In this document: positions 36,191-43,278 of the stretch, piece by piece
Layout of the letters: each line of letters begins with the position of its first letter
Numbering within the stretch: position 1 is the first letter of the stretch
Notes under the pieces: model-generated
Database searches by the model: none
What the model was told of the DNA's origin: nothing
The model's input: only the letters and a program-made list of their open reading frames with translations
Assembly: GCF_001244995.1 (NCBI RefSeq)
Contig: NZ_LN869529.1
Location: forward strand, 1,506,957 to 1,570,956
Length of the DNA: 64,000 nt
Direction: 5' to 3'
Origin: Intestinimonas massiliensis (ex Afouda et al. 2020)
GTDB lineage: Bacteria > Bacillota > Clostridia > Oscillospirales > Oscillospiraceae
Made by a program: the position numbers and the translations under genes

Positions 36191-36709
36191 TTACTGCTCC
36201 GCCTCGGCGTCATAGACCGCGCGGCCCTGCGCCGCCGCAGCCCCGCCCGCCGCACCGGCGGCGGCCCGGAATCGGGCCCGGGAGCGCTTGATCTCCTCGT
36301 GGGCCTCGCTCACCGCCTCTTCCGTCCGGCGCAGAGCGTCCTCGCAGTACTCGTTGGCCGCCCGGCGCAGCTCCCGGCTGCGCTCCTCGGCCACCTTGAC
36401 GATCCCGTTGGCCTTCTGCCTGGCCTGGGCCATCAGCTCATCCTCGTCCAGAAGCTGCTTGGCCCTGTCCTCTGCCTGCTTGCGGATCAGATCGGCCTCC
36501 CGCTTGGCGGAGGCGATATAGTCCGCCCGCGCCGCCAGCAGCTTCTTGGCCTCGCCAAACTCCATGGGGAACTGCGCCTTGATATCGTCCAGCAGGTCCA
36601 GGGCCCGGTCCCGCTCGATGATGCACTTCTCACTGCTCAGGGGTACGCTTTTGGCCTCGTCGATCATGGCAAAGAGCATATCCACCAGTTCTTCCACACC
36701 GGTCGCCAT
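36191..36709 (-). CDS. Coiled-coil protein of unknown function
   Basis: A 172-residue, mostly helical, highly charged protein. Residues about 50-145 form a long amphipathic helix (EAKKLLAARADYIASAKREA and similar heptads), resembling F-type ATPase b-subunits or DivIVA tails, then an Ala/Gly-rich linker and acidic end (YDAEAEQ). I do not recognise a family. The ATG touches the stop of coaD, so the two are translationally linked. Similar small coiled-coil genes after coaD are common in clostridia. Confidence 0.7.
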   Translation of the reverse strand: MATGVEELVDMLFAMIDEAKSVPLSSEKCIIERDRALDLLDDIKAQFPMEFGEAKKLLAARADYIASAKREADLIRKQAEDRAKQLLDEDELMAQARQKANGIVKVAEERSRELRRAANEYCEDALRRTEEAVSEAHEEIKRSRARFRAAAGAAGGAAAAQGRAVYDAEAEQ

Positions 36710-37204
36710 CTAATTTTCCCTCCTGCTGTCGTCCATTTTCTTTTTTACGTCCTCGATGATCTCCCGGGGCAGGAAATCGGACAGGTCCGCCCCATAACGC
36801 ACCATCTCCTTCACCACCGTGGAGCTGAGATAGGTGTACTTCTCGTTGGAGGGCAGGAACATCGTGTCAATGTTGGGATTGAGCTTGCGGTTGACCACTG
36901 CCATCTGCACCTCAGCCTCGAAGTCGGAGAAGGCCCGCAGGCCCTTGACGATCACCCGGGCCCGGCGCTGCCGGGCATACTCCGCCAGCAACAGGGCGGA
37001 GGCATCCACCTCCACGTTGGGGAGCTGCTTCACCACCCGCCGGATGAGCTCCACCCGCTCTTCGGGCGAGAACAGCCCCTTTTTCTGGGAGTTCACCATG
37101 ACGCAGACGATGAGCTTGTCGAAGCAGCGGGCCGCCCGTTTGATGATGTTCAAGTGGCCCAGAGTCAGAGGGTCAAAGCTGCCGGGATAAATGGCGATCT
37201 TCAT
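36710..37204 (-). CDS. coaD: Phosphopantetheine adenylyltransferase
   Basis: A 164-residue enzyme forming dephospho-CoA from 4'-phosphopantetheine and ATP. IAYPG-type start IAIYPGSFDPLTLGHLNII carries the HxGH nucleotidyltransferase motif (here T/LGHL), with the later FLPSNEKYTYLSSTVVKEM giving the ISST-like motif. The start is ATG 37204 with AGGGGG nine bases before; a GTG two codons upstream is less likely. Located between rsmD and the coiled-coil gene, the standard rsmD-coaD pair of Firmicutes. Confidence 0.97.
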   Translation of the reverse strand: MKIAIYPGSFDPLTLGHLNIIKRAARCFDKLIVCVMVNSQKKGLFSPEERVELIRRVVKQLPNVEVDASALLLAEYARQRRARVIVKGLRAFSDFEAEVQMAVVNRKLNPNIDTMFLPSNEKYTYLSSTVVKEMVRYGADLSDFLPREIIEDVKKKMDDSRREN

Positions 37205-37246
37205 GGACACACGCCCCCTATGGGTTTTGAACTGGTCCGGAGACCG

Positions 37247-37792
37247 TCACACCGTGCGCCGGCACGTGGTCAGCTTGATCTTGCCGTAGCGGTATTCCCG
37301 CCCCACCGCATAGGGGGCCGGCAGCTCCGGCAGGACCGTTTCCTGCGCACTTTCGCAGACTATTATACCATTTTCCGACACAATGTCAATCGCGGCAATG
37401 GTTTCCAGCGCCTTTTCCAGAAAACCGCTGGCGTAGGGAGGGTCCAGAAAGACCAGGTCGAACTTCTCCCGGCAGCCGGTGAGGAAGGCCAGATAGTCCC
37501 CCTGGACCACCCGGGCCCGGCCGGCAAAGCCGCAGTGGGCCAGGTTCTCCCGGATGAGGGCGGCGGCGTCCTTGCGCACGTCCACAAAGACGGCGGACTC
37601 CGCCCCCCGGGACAGCGCCTCGATGCCGAGCTGGCCCGTGCCGGCGAACAGGTCCAGTACCTTTCGCCCCTCGATGTCGAACTGGACGATGTTGAACATG
37701 GACTCCTTCACCTTGTCGGTGGTGGGCCGGGTGTCCATGCCGGACAGCTCCTTCAGCCGCCGGCCCCGGGCCTCTCCTGTGATGACGCGCAT
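37247..37792 (-). CDS. rsmD: 16S rRNA (guanine966-N2)-methyltransferase
   Basis: A 181-residue SAM-dependent methyltransferase. MRVITGEARGRRLKEL and RPTTDKVKESMFN at the N-terminus, the SAM loop VLDLFAGTGQLGIEALSRG and the catalytic LVFLDPPYASG are the RsmD signature. The start is ATG 37792 with AAAGGAG; longer in-frame extensions overlap the ribosome site. It precedes coaD by 42 bp. Confidence 0.96.
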   Translation of the reverse strand: MRVITGEARGRRLKELSGMDTRPTTDKVKESMFNIVQFDIEGRKVLDLFAGTGQLGIEALSRGAESAVFVDVRKDAAALIRENLAHCGFAGRARVVQGDYLAFLTGCREKFDLVFLDPPYASGFLEKALETIAAIDIVSENGIIVCESAQETVLPELPAPYAVGREYRYGKIKLTTCRRTV

Positions 37793-37817
37793 AGGTGCAG
37801 TCTCCTTTTCCTCAAAT

Positions 37818-39086
37818 TTAGTCCGCCTTCCAGGCATACGCGGCCGCCGTGGCCTCCGGCACATTCCGATAGTCCCACTGATGGTCGGTCTCCCGCAGAT
37901 AGGCGCTGGTCACGTTGAAATAGCGGTGATGTCTGCCGTTCCTGGCCGCACCGGTGGGGTCGTCCCAGGTCACGTCCACGCAGTACCACTCCCCGTCCAG
38001 CTTCACCATGTTCCAGGCGTGGTCCTCCCGGGAGCCGAAGGCCGCTCCGACCACGGTGATACACTCCACCCCGGACAGGTCCATCAAAAGCTGGAAGGTG
38101 CTGGAGTAGCCCAGACAGTTGCCGTAGCCCCCCACCAGCATCCCCCAGGGGTCCCGGTAGCCGGTGCGGCCACTGTGGTTGGGATTGTCATACACCGTGC
38201 GGTCATAGCTTCCCCACTCCACCAGCCAGTCATGTACCGCCAGTTCCATTTCATATGCGCTCATTCCCTCGGTGAGGACCTCGCCCAGCACCTCCCGGCA
38301 CCGCTCCAGGATCTCCCGATCCTTGTCGCTCAGGCCGCTGTCGTCTCCGCTCTCCCACGCCCTTTGAATGGCGCTGGTGTCATAGAGCTCCATCACGGAG
38401 GCATTGGGCTGGACGTAGGGTACGAAGCCGCTGACGTCCAGGTCCGGGTTGAGCACCCCGGCGGGGGTGGGCTCCGGGTCAGGCGACGGAGAGGGTGGGC
38501 TTGCCGGCTCCGGCAGGGTCCGCGTGGGTTCCGGCGGCTCCGACGGACTCGGGGCAGGGTCCGGCGTCTGCGTATGTACGGGGGCAAAGACCGGCTCCCC
38601 GGCCAGAGCGGCCTCAAAGGCGGACCGGGCCGCGTCCATGTCCTCGCAGACCAGCAGGGCGGCAAAGCGCCCGACGGTCAGGACGGCGGCCTTGTCCAGC
38701 CGCTCGGCCTCCTCCGGGGCGTAGCCGAAAAAGTCCCCCTGGCGGCTCTGGCGGTAGACTTCCAGCCTCTCTCCCGCCGCCTGGGCGGCGTCTTCGTCGG
38801 GCAGCAGCACCACCGTGATCTCCCGGGCGTCCACGCCGGAGGCGGCATACACCGCCCCCTCTTCCCAGTCCTCCAGCCCGCAGAAGTCGGCCAGGTGGTC
38901 GGACAGGCCGTCCCCCTCCAGGGCCTCCAGTCCCTCCCGGTCGGGCTGGCTGTTCCAGACGGCCTGTGCCGCCTGCGCCGCAGTCACATCGGCGGCAGGC
39001 GTAATCTCCGCCCCGCCGCCCCCGCCGCAGGCGGCCAAAATCAGGCACAGCATCAGCATGGGGAGCAGCATGCGCAATCGTTTCAT
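37818..39086 (-). CDS. Lipoprotein with DUF4358-like and transglutaminase-like domains
   Basis: A 422-residue surface lipoprotein. Signal with lipobox ILAAC near residue 20; residues about 30-165 resemble DUF4358 (DAREITVVLLPDEDAA ... FFGYAPEEAERL); a Pro/Ser/Thr/Glu-rich linker of about 40 residues follows; the C-terminal third is a transglutaminase-like domain with the triad in GGYGNCLGYSSTFQLL (Cys), REDHAWNMVKL (His) and CVDVTWDDP (Asp). Proteolytic or cross-linking action on surface proteins is possible. The start is the second ATG, which has the better ribosome spacing. Confidence 0.82.
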   Translation of the reverse strand: MKRLRMLLPMLMLCLILAACGGGGGAEITPAADVTAAQAAQAVWNSQPDREGLEALEGDGLSDHLADFCGLEDWEEGAVYAASGVDAREITVVLLPDEDAAQAAGERLEVYRQSRQGDFFGYAPEEAERLDKAAVLTVGRFAALLVCEDMDAARSAFEAALAGEPVFAPVHTQTPDPAPSPSEPPEPTRTLPEPASPPSPSPDPEPTPAGVLNPDLDVSGFVPYVQPNASVMELYDTSAIQRAWESGDDSGLSDKDREILERCREVLGEVLTEGMSAYEMELAVHDWLVEWGSYDRTVYDNPNHSGRTGYRDPWGMLVGGYGNCLGYSSTFQLLMDLSGVECITVVGAAFGSREDHAWNMVKLDGEWYCVDVTWDDPTGAARNGRHHRYFNVTSAYLRETDHQWDYRNVPEATAAAYAWKAD

Positions 39087-39088
39087 GG

Positions 39089-40921
39089 TCATGGCTCCCC
39101 CTCCGGCCGGTTGAAAAAGTCATACACGGCTCTGGCCGTGTTCTTGGGCACCGCCTCCTCCAGCTCGGCCAGAGAGGCAGCCCTGACGTTCTTTACGCTC
39201 TTGAAGCGTTTGAGCAGCTCGGCCCGGCGCTTGTCGCCCACGCCGGGGATCTGGTCCAGCACCGAGCCCTGGACCCGGTTCTTCCGCTGGAGCCGGTTGA
39301 ACTCGATGGCAAAGCGGTGGGTCTCCTCCTGGATACGGCCCACAAAGGAAAAAATGGCCTGATTCTGCTGGATGCCGATCTCCCGCCCCTCCGGCGTCAC
39401 CAGGGCGCGGGTCCGGTGCCGGTCATCCTTCACCATGCCGAACACCGGGATATCCAGTCCGTGGGCCTCCAGCACCCGGACGGCCACCCTGGCGTGGTTC
39501 TCTCCGCCGTCAATGAAGAGCACGTCGGGCAGATTTCCGAACTTTTCGTCCCCGTCCAGATACCGCCGGAATCTCCTCGTGAGCACCTGCTCCATGGAGG
39601 CGTAGTCATCGGCGTGCTCCAGGTCCCGGAGCTTGAAATGGCGGTAGTCCCGCTTCAGGGGTCGGGCATGGACAAAGACGGTCATGGAGGCCACGATGTC
39701 GGCGTCGCCGGTGTTGGAGATGTCGTAGGCCTCGATGCGCTCAGGGCCCCGCTCCAGGGCCAGCATCCGTCCCAGGGCCTCCAGCAGCCTGGACTGCCGT
39801 TCCTCCCGACTGGTGGCTCGCTCCACCTCCTCCACGGCGTTCTTGTTGGCCAGGCGGATGAGGTCCATCTTGGCCCCACGCCGGGGGGTCATCAGGGCCA
39901 TCCGCCGTCCGCAGGCCTCGGAGAGCATCCGGAGCACCGGCACCTCGTCCTCGATCTCGCAGGGCAGCAGGATCTGCCGGGGCAGGCTGCCCCGCCCGCC
40001 GTAGTACTGCTTCACCAGGGCGGAGACGGTGTCCTCCCGCTCCTCCTCCATGGGCGTGTCGATGAGCTCCATGTCCTTGGCCGCCAGGTCGCCGTCCACA
40101 TAGTGCAGGACCACAAAGCAGCTTTTGGCCTCCCCCCGGTGGAAGCCCACCACGTCGGTGTCGGCCAGGCTGCCGGCCACCACCTTCTGCCGCTTGCCCA
40201 GCAGCTCGATGGACCGGATGCGGTCCCGCAGCTCGGCGGCCCGCTCAAACCGCAGCTCGGCGGCTGCGCGCTCCATTTCGGCCTGGAGGTCGTTCACCAC
40301 CTCGTCGTACCTGCCCTCCAGCAGCCGGACGGCCTGGTCCATGGCCTCGCCGTACCGGCTCTGGTCCATCTCCCTGCGGCAGTAGCCGTCGCACTGGCCC
40401 ATACGGTAGTAGAGACAGGGCCGCTCCTTGCCGATGTCACGGGGGAACCGCTTCTGACACTGGGGCAGGCGGAGGGCGGCCTTCAGAGCGTCGATGATGT
40501 CCTGGCTGGCCCCCCGGCTGCCATAGGGCCCGAAGTACCGGGCCCCGTCCTCCGCCGGGCGGTTGACCAGGGAAAAGCGGGGGTAGGGCTCGTGCACCGA
40601 CAGGCGGATATAGGGGTAGCCCTTGTCGTCCTTCAAAAGGATGTTGTACTTGGGCTGATGCCGCTTGATGAGGGAGCACTCCAAAATAAGGGCCTCGAAC
40701 TCCGAGTCGGCGATGATGACGTCGAAGTGGTCGATCTGGCTCACCATGGCCCGGGTCTTTTCCGTGTGGGAGGCCAGATTGGCAAAATACTGCGACACCC
40801 GATTTTTCAGAGCCTTGGCCTTGCCCACATAGATGACCTCGTTTTTGGCGTTCTGCATGATGTAGACGCCGGGCTTCAGCGGCAGGCCGTGGGCTTTTTC
40901 TTTCAGTTCGTCAAAGGTCAA
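39089..40921 (-). CDS. uvrC: Excinuclease ABC subunit C
   Basis: A 610-residue nuclease of nucleotide excision repair that makes both incisions after UvrAB finds damage. The N-terminal GIY-YIG domain (GVYIMQNAKNEVIYVGKAKAL), the UVR motif region near residue 200, the RNase H-like endonuclease domain (IEAYDISNTGDADIVASM ... FIDGGENH) and C-terminal HhH repeats (DQIPGVGDKRRAELLKRF) are all present. The start is a TTG at 40919-40921 with AGGTGG before it. Its first 12 codons and ribosome site are duplicated upstream at 41105-41158. Confidence 0.97.
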   Translation of the reverse strand: MTFDELKEKAHGLPLKPGVYIMQNAKNEVIYVGKAKALKNRVSQYFANLASHTEKTRAMVSQIDHFDVIIADSEFEALILECSLIKRHQPKYNILLKDDKGYPYIRLSVHEPYPRFSLVNRPAEDGARYFGPYGSRGASQDIIDALKAALRLPQCQKRFPRDIGKERPCLYYRMGQCDGYCRREMDQSRYGEAMDQAVRLLEGRYDEVVNDLQAEMERAAAELRFERAAELRDRIRSIELLGKRQKVVAGSLADTDVVGFHRGEAKSCFVVLHYVDGDLAAKDMELIDTPMEEEREDTVSALVKQYYGGRGSLPRQILLPCEIEDEVPVLRMLSEACGRRMALMTPRRGAKMDLIRLANKNAVEEVERATSREERQSRLLEALGRMLALERGPERIEAYDISNTGDADIVASMTVFVHARPLKRDYRHFKLRDLEHADDYASMEQVLTRRFRRYLDGDEKFGNLPDVLFIDGGENHARVAVRVLEAHGLDIPVFGMVKDDRHRTRALVTPEGREIGIQQNQAIFSFVGRIQEETHRFAIEFNRLQRKNRVQGSVLDQIPGVGDKRRAELLKRFKSVKNVRAASLAELEEAVPKNTARAVYDFFNRPEGEP

Positions 40922-40938
40922 TGGGATTGCACCACCTT
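40884..40938. repeat. Direct repeat (55 bp), uvrC-side copy
   Basis: This segment covers the first uvrC codons, the TTG start and its ribosome site. It matches 41105-41158 except for one missing T and one A/C change. It is the uvrC-proximal boundary of the hairpin element at 40939-41104. Confidence 0.93.
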
Positions 40939-41104
40939 GGTCTCCGTTCGGTGTATCGCGGCCTGCCGCATGGGCGCAGCCAACCGCGCGTCGGCGCGTT
41001 CAAGCGTTTTGGGCCGTGCCCAAAACCTTGCCGCAGGGTGAATTCACTTCACCCGAGGATGTCAAATCCACGGGGCCCCGCAGGATGGCGCATCCTGTGG
41101 GGAT
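40939..41104. repeat. Five-hairpin structured element, copy B
   Basis: A 166-bp non-coding body homologous to the 141-bp bodies after gdhA. Stems: GCGGC/GCCGC (40958-40969); CGCGC/GCGCG (40985-40998); GTTTTGGGC/GCCCAAAAC (41006-41026); GGGTGAA/TTCACCC with loop TTCAC (41036-41054); CCCCGCAGGATG/CATCCTGTGGGG (41076-41102, one wobble). Linkers CAAGC, CTTGCCGCA and GAG match the gdhA copies, while the stem arms differ in compensating ways. Confidence 0.85.
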
Positions 41105-41158
41105 AGGCCGTGGGCTTTTCTTTCCGTTCGTCAAAGGTCAATGGGATTGCACCACCTT
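41105..41158. repeat. Direct repeat (54 bp), vanW-side copy
   Basis: The partner of 40884-40938. It encodes the last residues (CNPIDL) and the stop codon of the VanW-family gene, and also retains a now orphan copy of the uvrC ribosome site and start codon. Confidence 0.93.
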
Positions 41159-41973
41159 TCTTCCGGCAGCATGGGGGAATACATCATCAGAGCGTGGTTT
41201 TCACATACGAATTCATCCCCCAGCAGAACGCCCTTCAGGTCCAAAACCCGGCGGTACAGGGCGTTATGGCGGGTATAGCCGCCCCAGTATTCCCCCTGGA
41301 AATAGTGTTCCTTCTCGTACACCTCATAGCGGAGGGTCTGCGGAGCGCTGCACCGCCACTCTCCCTCCAGATGGGTGTCCGTCACCCGCAGCATCAGCCG
41401 CCATGTGTCGGGGGTATCGTTGCGGATGGTCAGATCCAGATAGTTGTAAAAGCAGGTGGCCCCGCTGCCGAAGGGCTGGGTCCGGTCCGCGTCGGGAAAG
41501 ACGTCATACCCGTGCCGGTGCCGTTCGGTGACCGTAAGCGGCGTGTGGAGGGTCATCCAATAGAGGAGGTTGGAGCACTGGCACAGGCCCCCGCCCACGC
41601 CGGGGACCACCCGGCCGTTTCGCAGAAGCATCCCCTCCACATAACCCTTTCGCCGCGTGGGATTGCCGATGCTCCGCCAATAGGAGAGCGTCTCCCCGGG
41701 CAGCAGAGTCATTCCATCCAGCCGGGCGGCGGCCAGGCGCAGGTTTCGCACCTTGTTCTCCTGCATCCACAGGTCCACGTCCCGGAGCCTCCGTACCAGG
41801 GGCGTGGCGTGGGCCATCCACAGGTGGGGACAGTCGGGGGCGGTCCTCCGCCGGGCATAGGCCGTCCCGCCCACATGCCACCAGACCCATCGTCGGGCGC
41901 GGAAATACCGGACTCCCAGCCACATGCGCAGTCTTCCCCGAAGCACCGGCTCCGGCGTTATCTCCCTCTTCAT
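41131..41973 (-). CDS. VanW family protein
   Basis: A 280-residue protein dominated by the VanW domain: LLPGETLSYWRSIGNPTRRKGY, then VVPGVGGGLCQCSNLLYW and GSGATCFYNYLDL, the three conserved blocks of the family. The function of VanW proteins outside vancomycin clusters is unknown; they are often cell-envelope related. The ATG at 41973 overlaps the ecsC stop (TGATG). The C-terminus is encoded inside the duplicated segment 41105-41158, so in the ancestral arrangement this gene very likely overlapped the uvrC start. Confidence 0.9.
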   Translation of the reverse strand: MKREITPEPVLRGRLRMWLGVRYFRARRWVWWHVGGTAYARRRTAPDCPHLWMAHATPLVRRLRDVDLWMQENKVRNLRLAAARLDGMTLLPGETLSYWRSIGNPTRRKGYVEGMLLRNGRVVPGVGGGLCQCSNLLYWMTLHTPLTVTERHRHGYDVFPDADRTQPFGSGATCFYNYLDLTIRNDTPDTWRLMLRVTDTHLEGEWRCSAPQTLRYEVYEKEHYFQGEYWGGYTRHNALYRRVLDLKGVLLGDEFVCENHALMMYSPMLPEERWCNPIDL

Positions 41974-42779
41974 CACAGCCCCCTCCGCTTTTTCTCCAAA
42001 AACCGCTTCTGGTATTTCAAATTGGCCACCTCGGTCACCCGGCGGCTGGCGGAAAAGTTGCAGGCGCCCCCCACCACGCCCACGACGGCAGTGCCCTGGA
42101 TGAACTTCACCACCAGCATGGCGTCAGCCAGGGCCCTGGAGGTCTCCCCCATCTGGGCGTCCAGGTCAAAGGGCGGCCGCTCCCCGTGGTCGATGGCCCG
42201 CCCGAATCCGTCGGCCCGGTCGCTGTAGTCCTTCCGCTCCGCCCCCCTGGTCAGGGCGGCGCACAGCAGGAGCAGAATGTAGTAGCGCTCCTCCCGGGTG
42301 TCGTAGGGGAAACCATAGCGCAGGGCAGTCTGATACACCGCACGGAGAAGCAGGGTCATCAGGATGGGGATATCGGGCAGCCCCATCCCCAGCAGGCCCA
42401 GGGCGCAGCCCTCCAGGGTGGCCGCAGCGGTGGCCGCCGCTCCGCCCCGGCTGCCGCTCTTATGGAAGGCTCGGACGTGCTCGGCGCTGGGGTCCTCCTT
42501 GAGGAAGTATTCCCGGATATACCGCTCCCCCCGAAGCTTTTTCTCCGGTATGGTCTTTTTCAGCAGGCCGGTCCCCTGCTGGAACAGCACCTGAAAGGCG
42601 GTGTAGAAGGCGGTATCCAGAGTCCCCCGCAGCTTTTCCGGAATTCTTTCCTCGATTTTGGCCATCAGGCTTCCGCCGGGTGCGTTCCGCGGAGCGCGCA
42701 CCCGAAACAGCTTGGCCTCCCGGCGCCGGATGGCGTCCAACTGGCGGTTATACTGGTTGACATAGGGATTGATCGGCAT
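41973..42779 (-). CDS. EcsC family protein
   Basis: A 268-residue protein with the EcsC domain: an N-terminal charged helical part, GGAAATAAATLEGCALGLLGMGLPDIP in the centre (hydrophobic, Gly-rich, diagnostic), and a C-terminal hydrophobic segment VVGVVGGACN. EcsC was named from a Bacillus ABC-transporter operon, but its role is not known; here it forms a two-gene unit with vanW, with overlapping stop and start codons. It is followed upstream by the HPr gene after a strong terminator. Confidence 0.88.
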   Translation of the reverse strand: MPINPYVNQYNRQLDAIRRREAKLFRVRAPRNAPGGSLMAKIEERIPEKLRGTLDTAFYTAFQVLFQQGTGLLKKTIPEKKLRGERYIREYFLKEDPSAEHVRAFHKSGSRGGAAATAAATLEGCALGLLGMGLPDIPILMTLLLRAVYQTALRYGFPYDTREERYYILLLLCAALTRGAERKDYSDRADGFGRAIDHGERPPFDLDAQMGETSRALADAMLVVKFIQGTAVVGVVGGACNFSASRRVTEVANLKYQKRFLEKKRRGL

Positions 42780-42799
42780 GGCTCACCCCTCCCGAGGTG

Positions 42800-42833
42800 A
42801 AAAAAAGCGCCGCTCAACGCGGCGCTTTTTCTA
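42800..42833 (-). terminator. Terminator after the HPr gene
   Basis: AAAAAGCGCCGC-TCAAC-GCGGCGCTTTTT, symmetric; on the minus strand it ends the HPr transcript. Confidence 0.9.
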
Positions 42834-42846
42834 GAGTTCGAAGGTC

Positions 42847-43110
42847 TTACTCCGAGAAGTTGGACGAGATGAGTTCGATGAGCGCCTCCACGGCCTCCTT
42901 CTCGTCGGGTCCGTCGGCGATGAGGTTGATTGCGGTGCCCTTCACGATGCCAAGAGAGAGGACACCCAACAGGCTTTTCGCATTTACTCTGCGCTCATCC
43001 TTTTCCACCCAGATGGAGCTCTTAAATTCATTGGCCTTCTGAATGAAGAACGTGGCGGGTCTGGCGTGGAGACCTACCTGATTGTTCACGACCGCCTCTT
43101 TGATATACAT
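42847..43110 (-). CDS. ptsH: HPr family phosphocarrier protein
   Basis: An 87-residue protein. NNQVGLHARPAT places the phospho-accepting His at residue 15, and AKSLLGV places the regulatory Ser at residue 46, so both the PTS and the HPr-kinase sites are present, unlike Crh, which lacks the His. It acts in sugar phosphotransfer and, when Ser-phosphorylated, in catabolite control. The start is ATG 43110, seven bases after GGGGGAG; longer in-frame extension is unlikely. ptsI is not nearby. Confidence 0.93.
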   Translation of the reverse strand: MYIKEAVVNNQVGLHARPATFFIQKANEFKSSIWVEKDERRVNAKSLLGVLSLGIVKGTAINLIADGPDEKEAVEALIELISSNFSE

Positions 43111-43152
43111 TGTGTTCTCCCCCTCAAACAAAAACATTGTTTGCACCTCTAT

Positions 43153-43181
43153 AGCATACCAAATTTGTGTCAAACCGTCAA
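43153..43181 (-). promoter_or_regulatory. HPr gene promoter
   Basis: Minus strand TTGACG (43176-43181), 17 bp, TATGCT (43153-43158), about 45 bp before the ATG. Confidence 0.65.
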
Positions 43182-43278
43182 TGACATTTTGCACAAATTC
43201 CCGCAAGGCCCTTTGCACTTTTCACAAACAAAACCATCGATATGACGATATCCCCTGTTTTTGCCCTGTTTCCATAAC

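Noticed and set aside
40884-41158. Insertion sequence or miniature transposon (MITE) of a standard family
   Set aside because: There are no terminal inverted repeats spanning the body and no transposase; the flanking duplications (46 and 54/55 bp) are far longer than the 2-14 bp made by DDE transposases.
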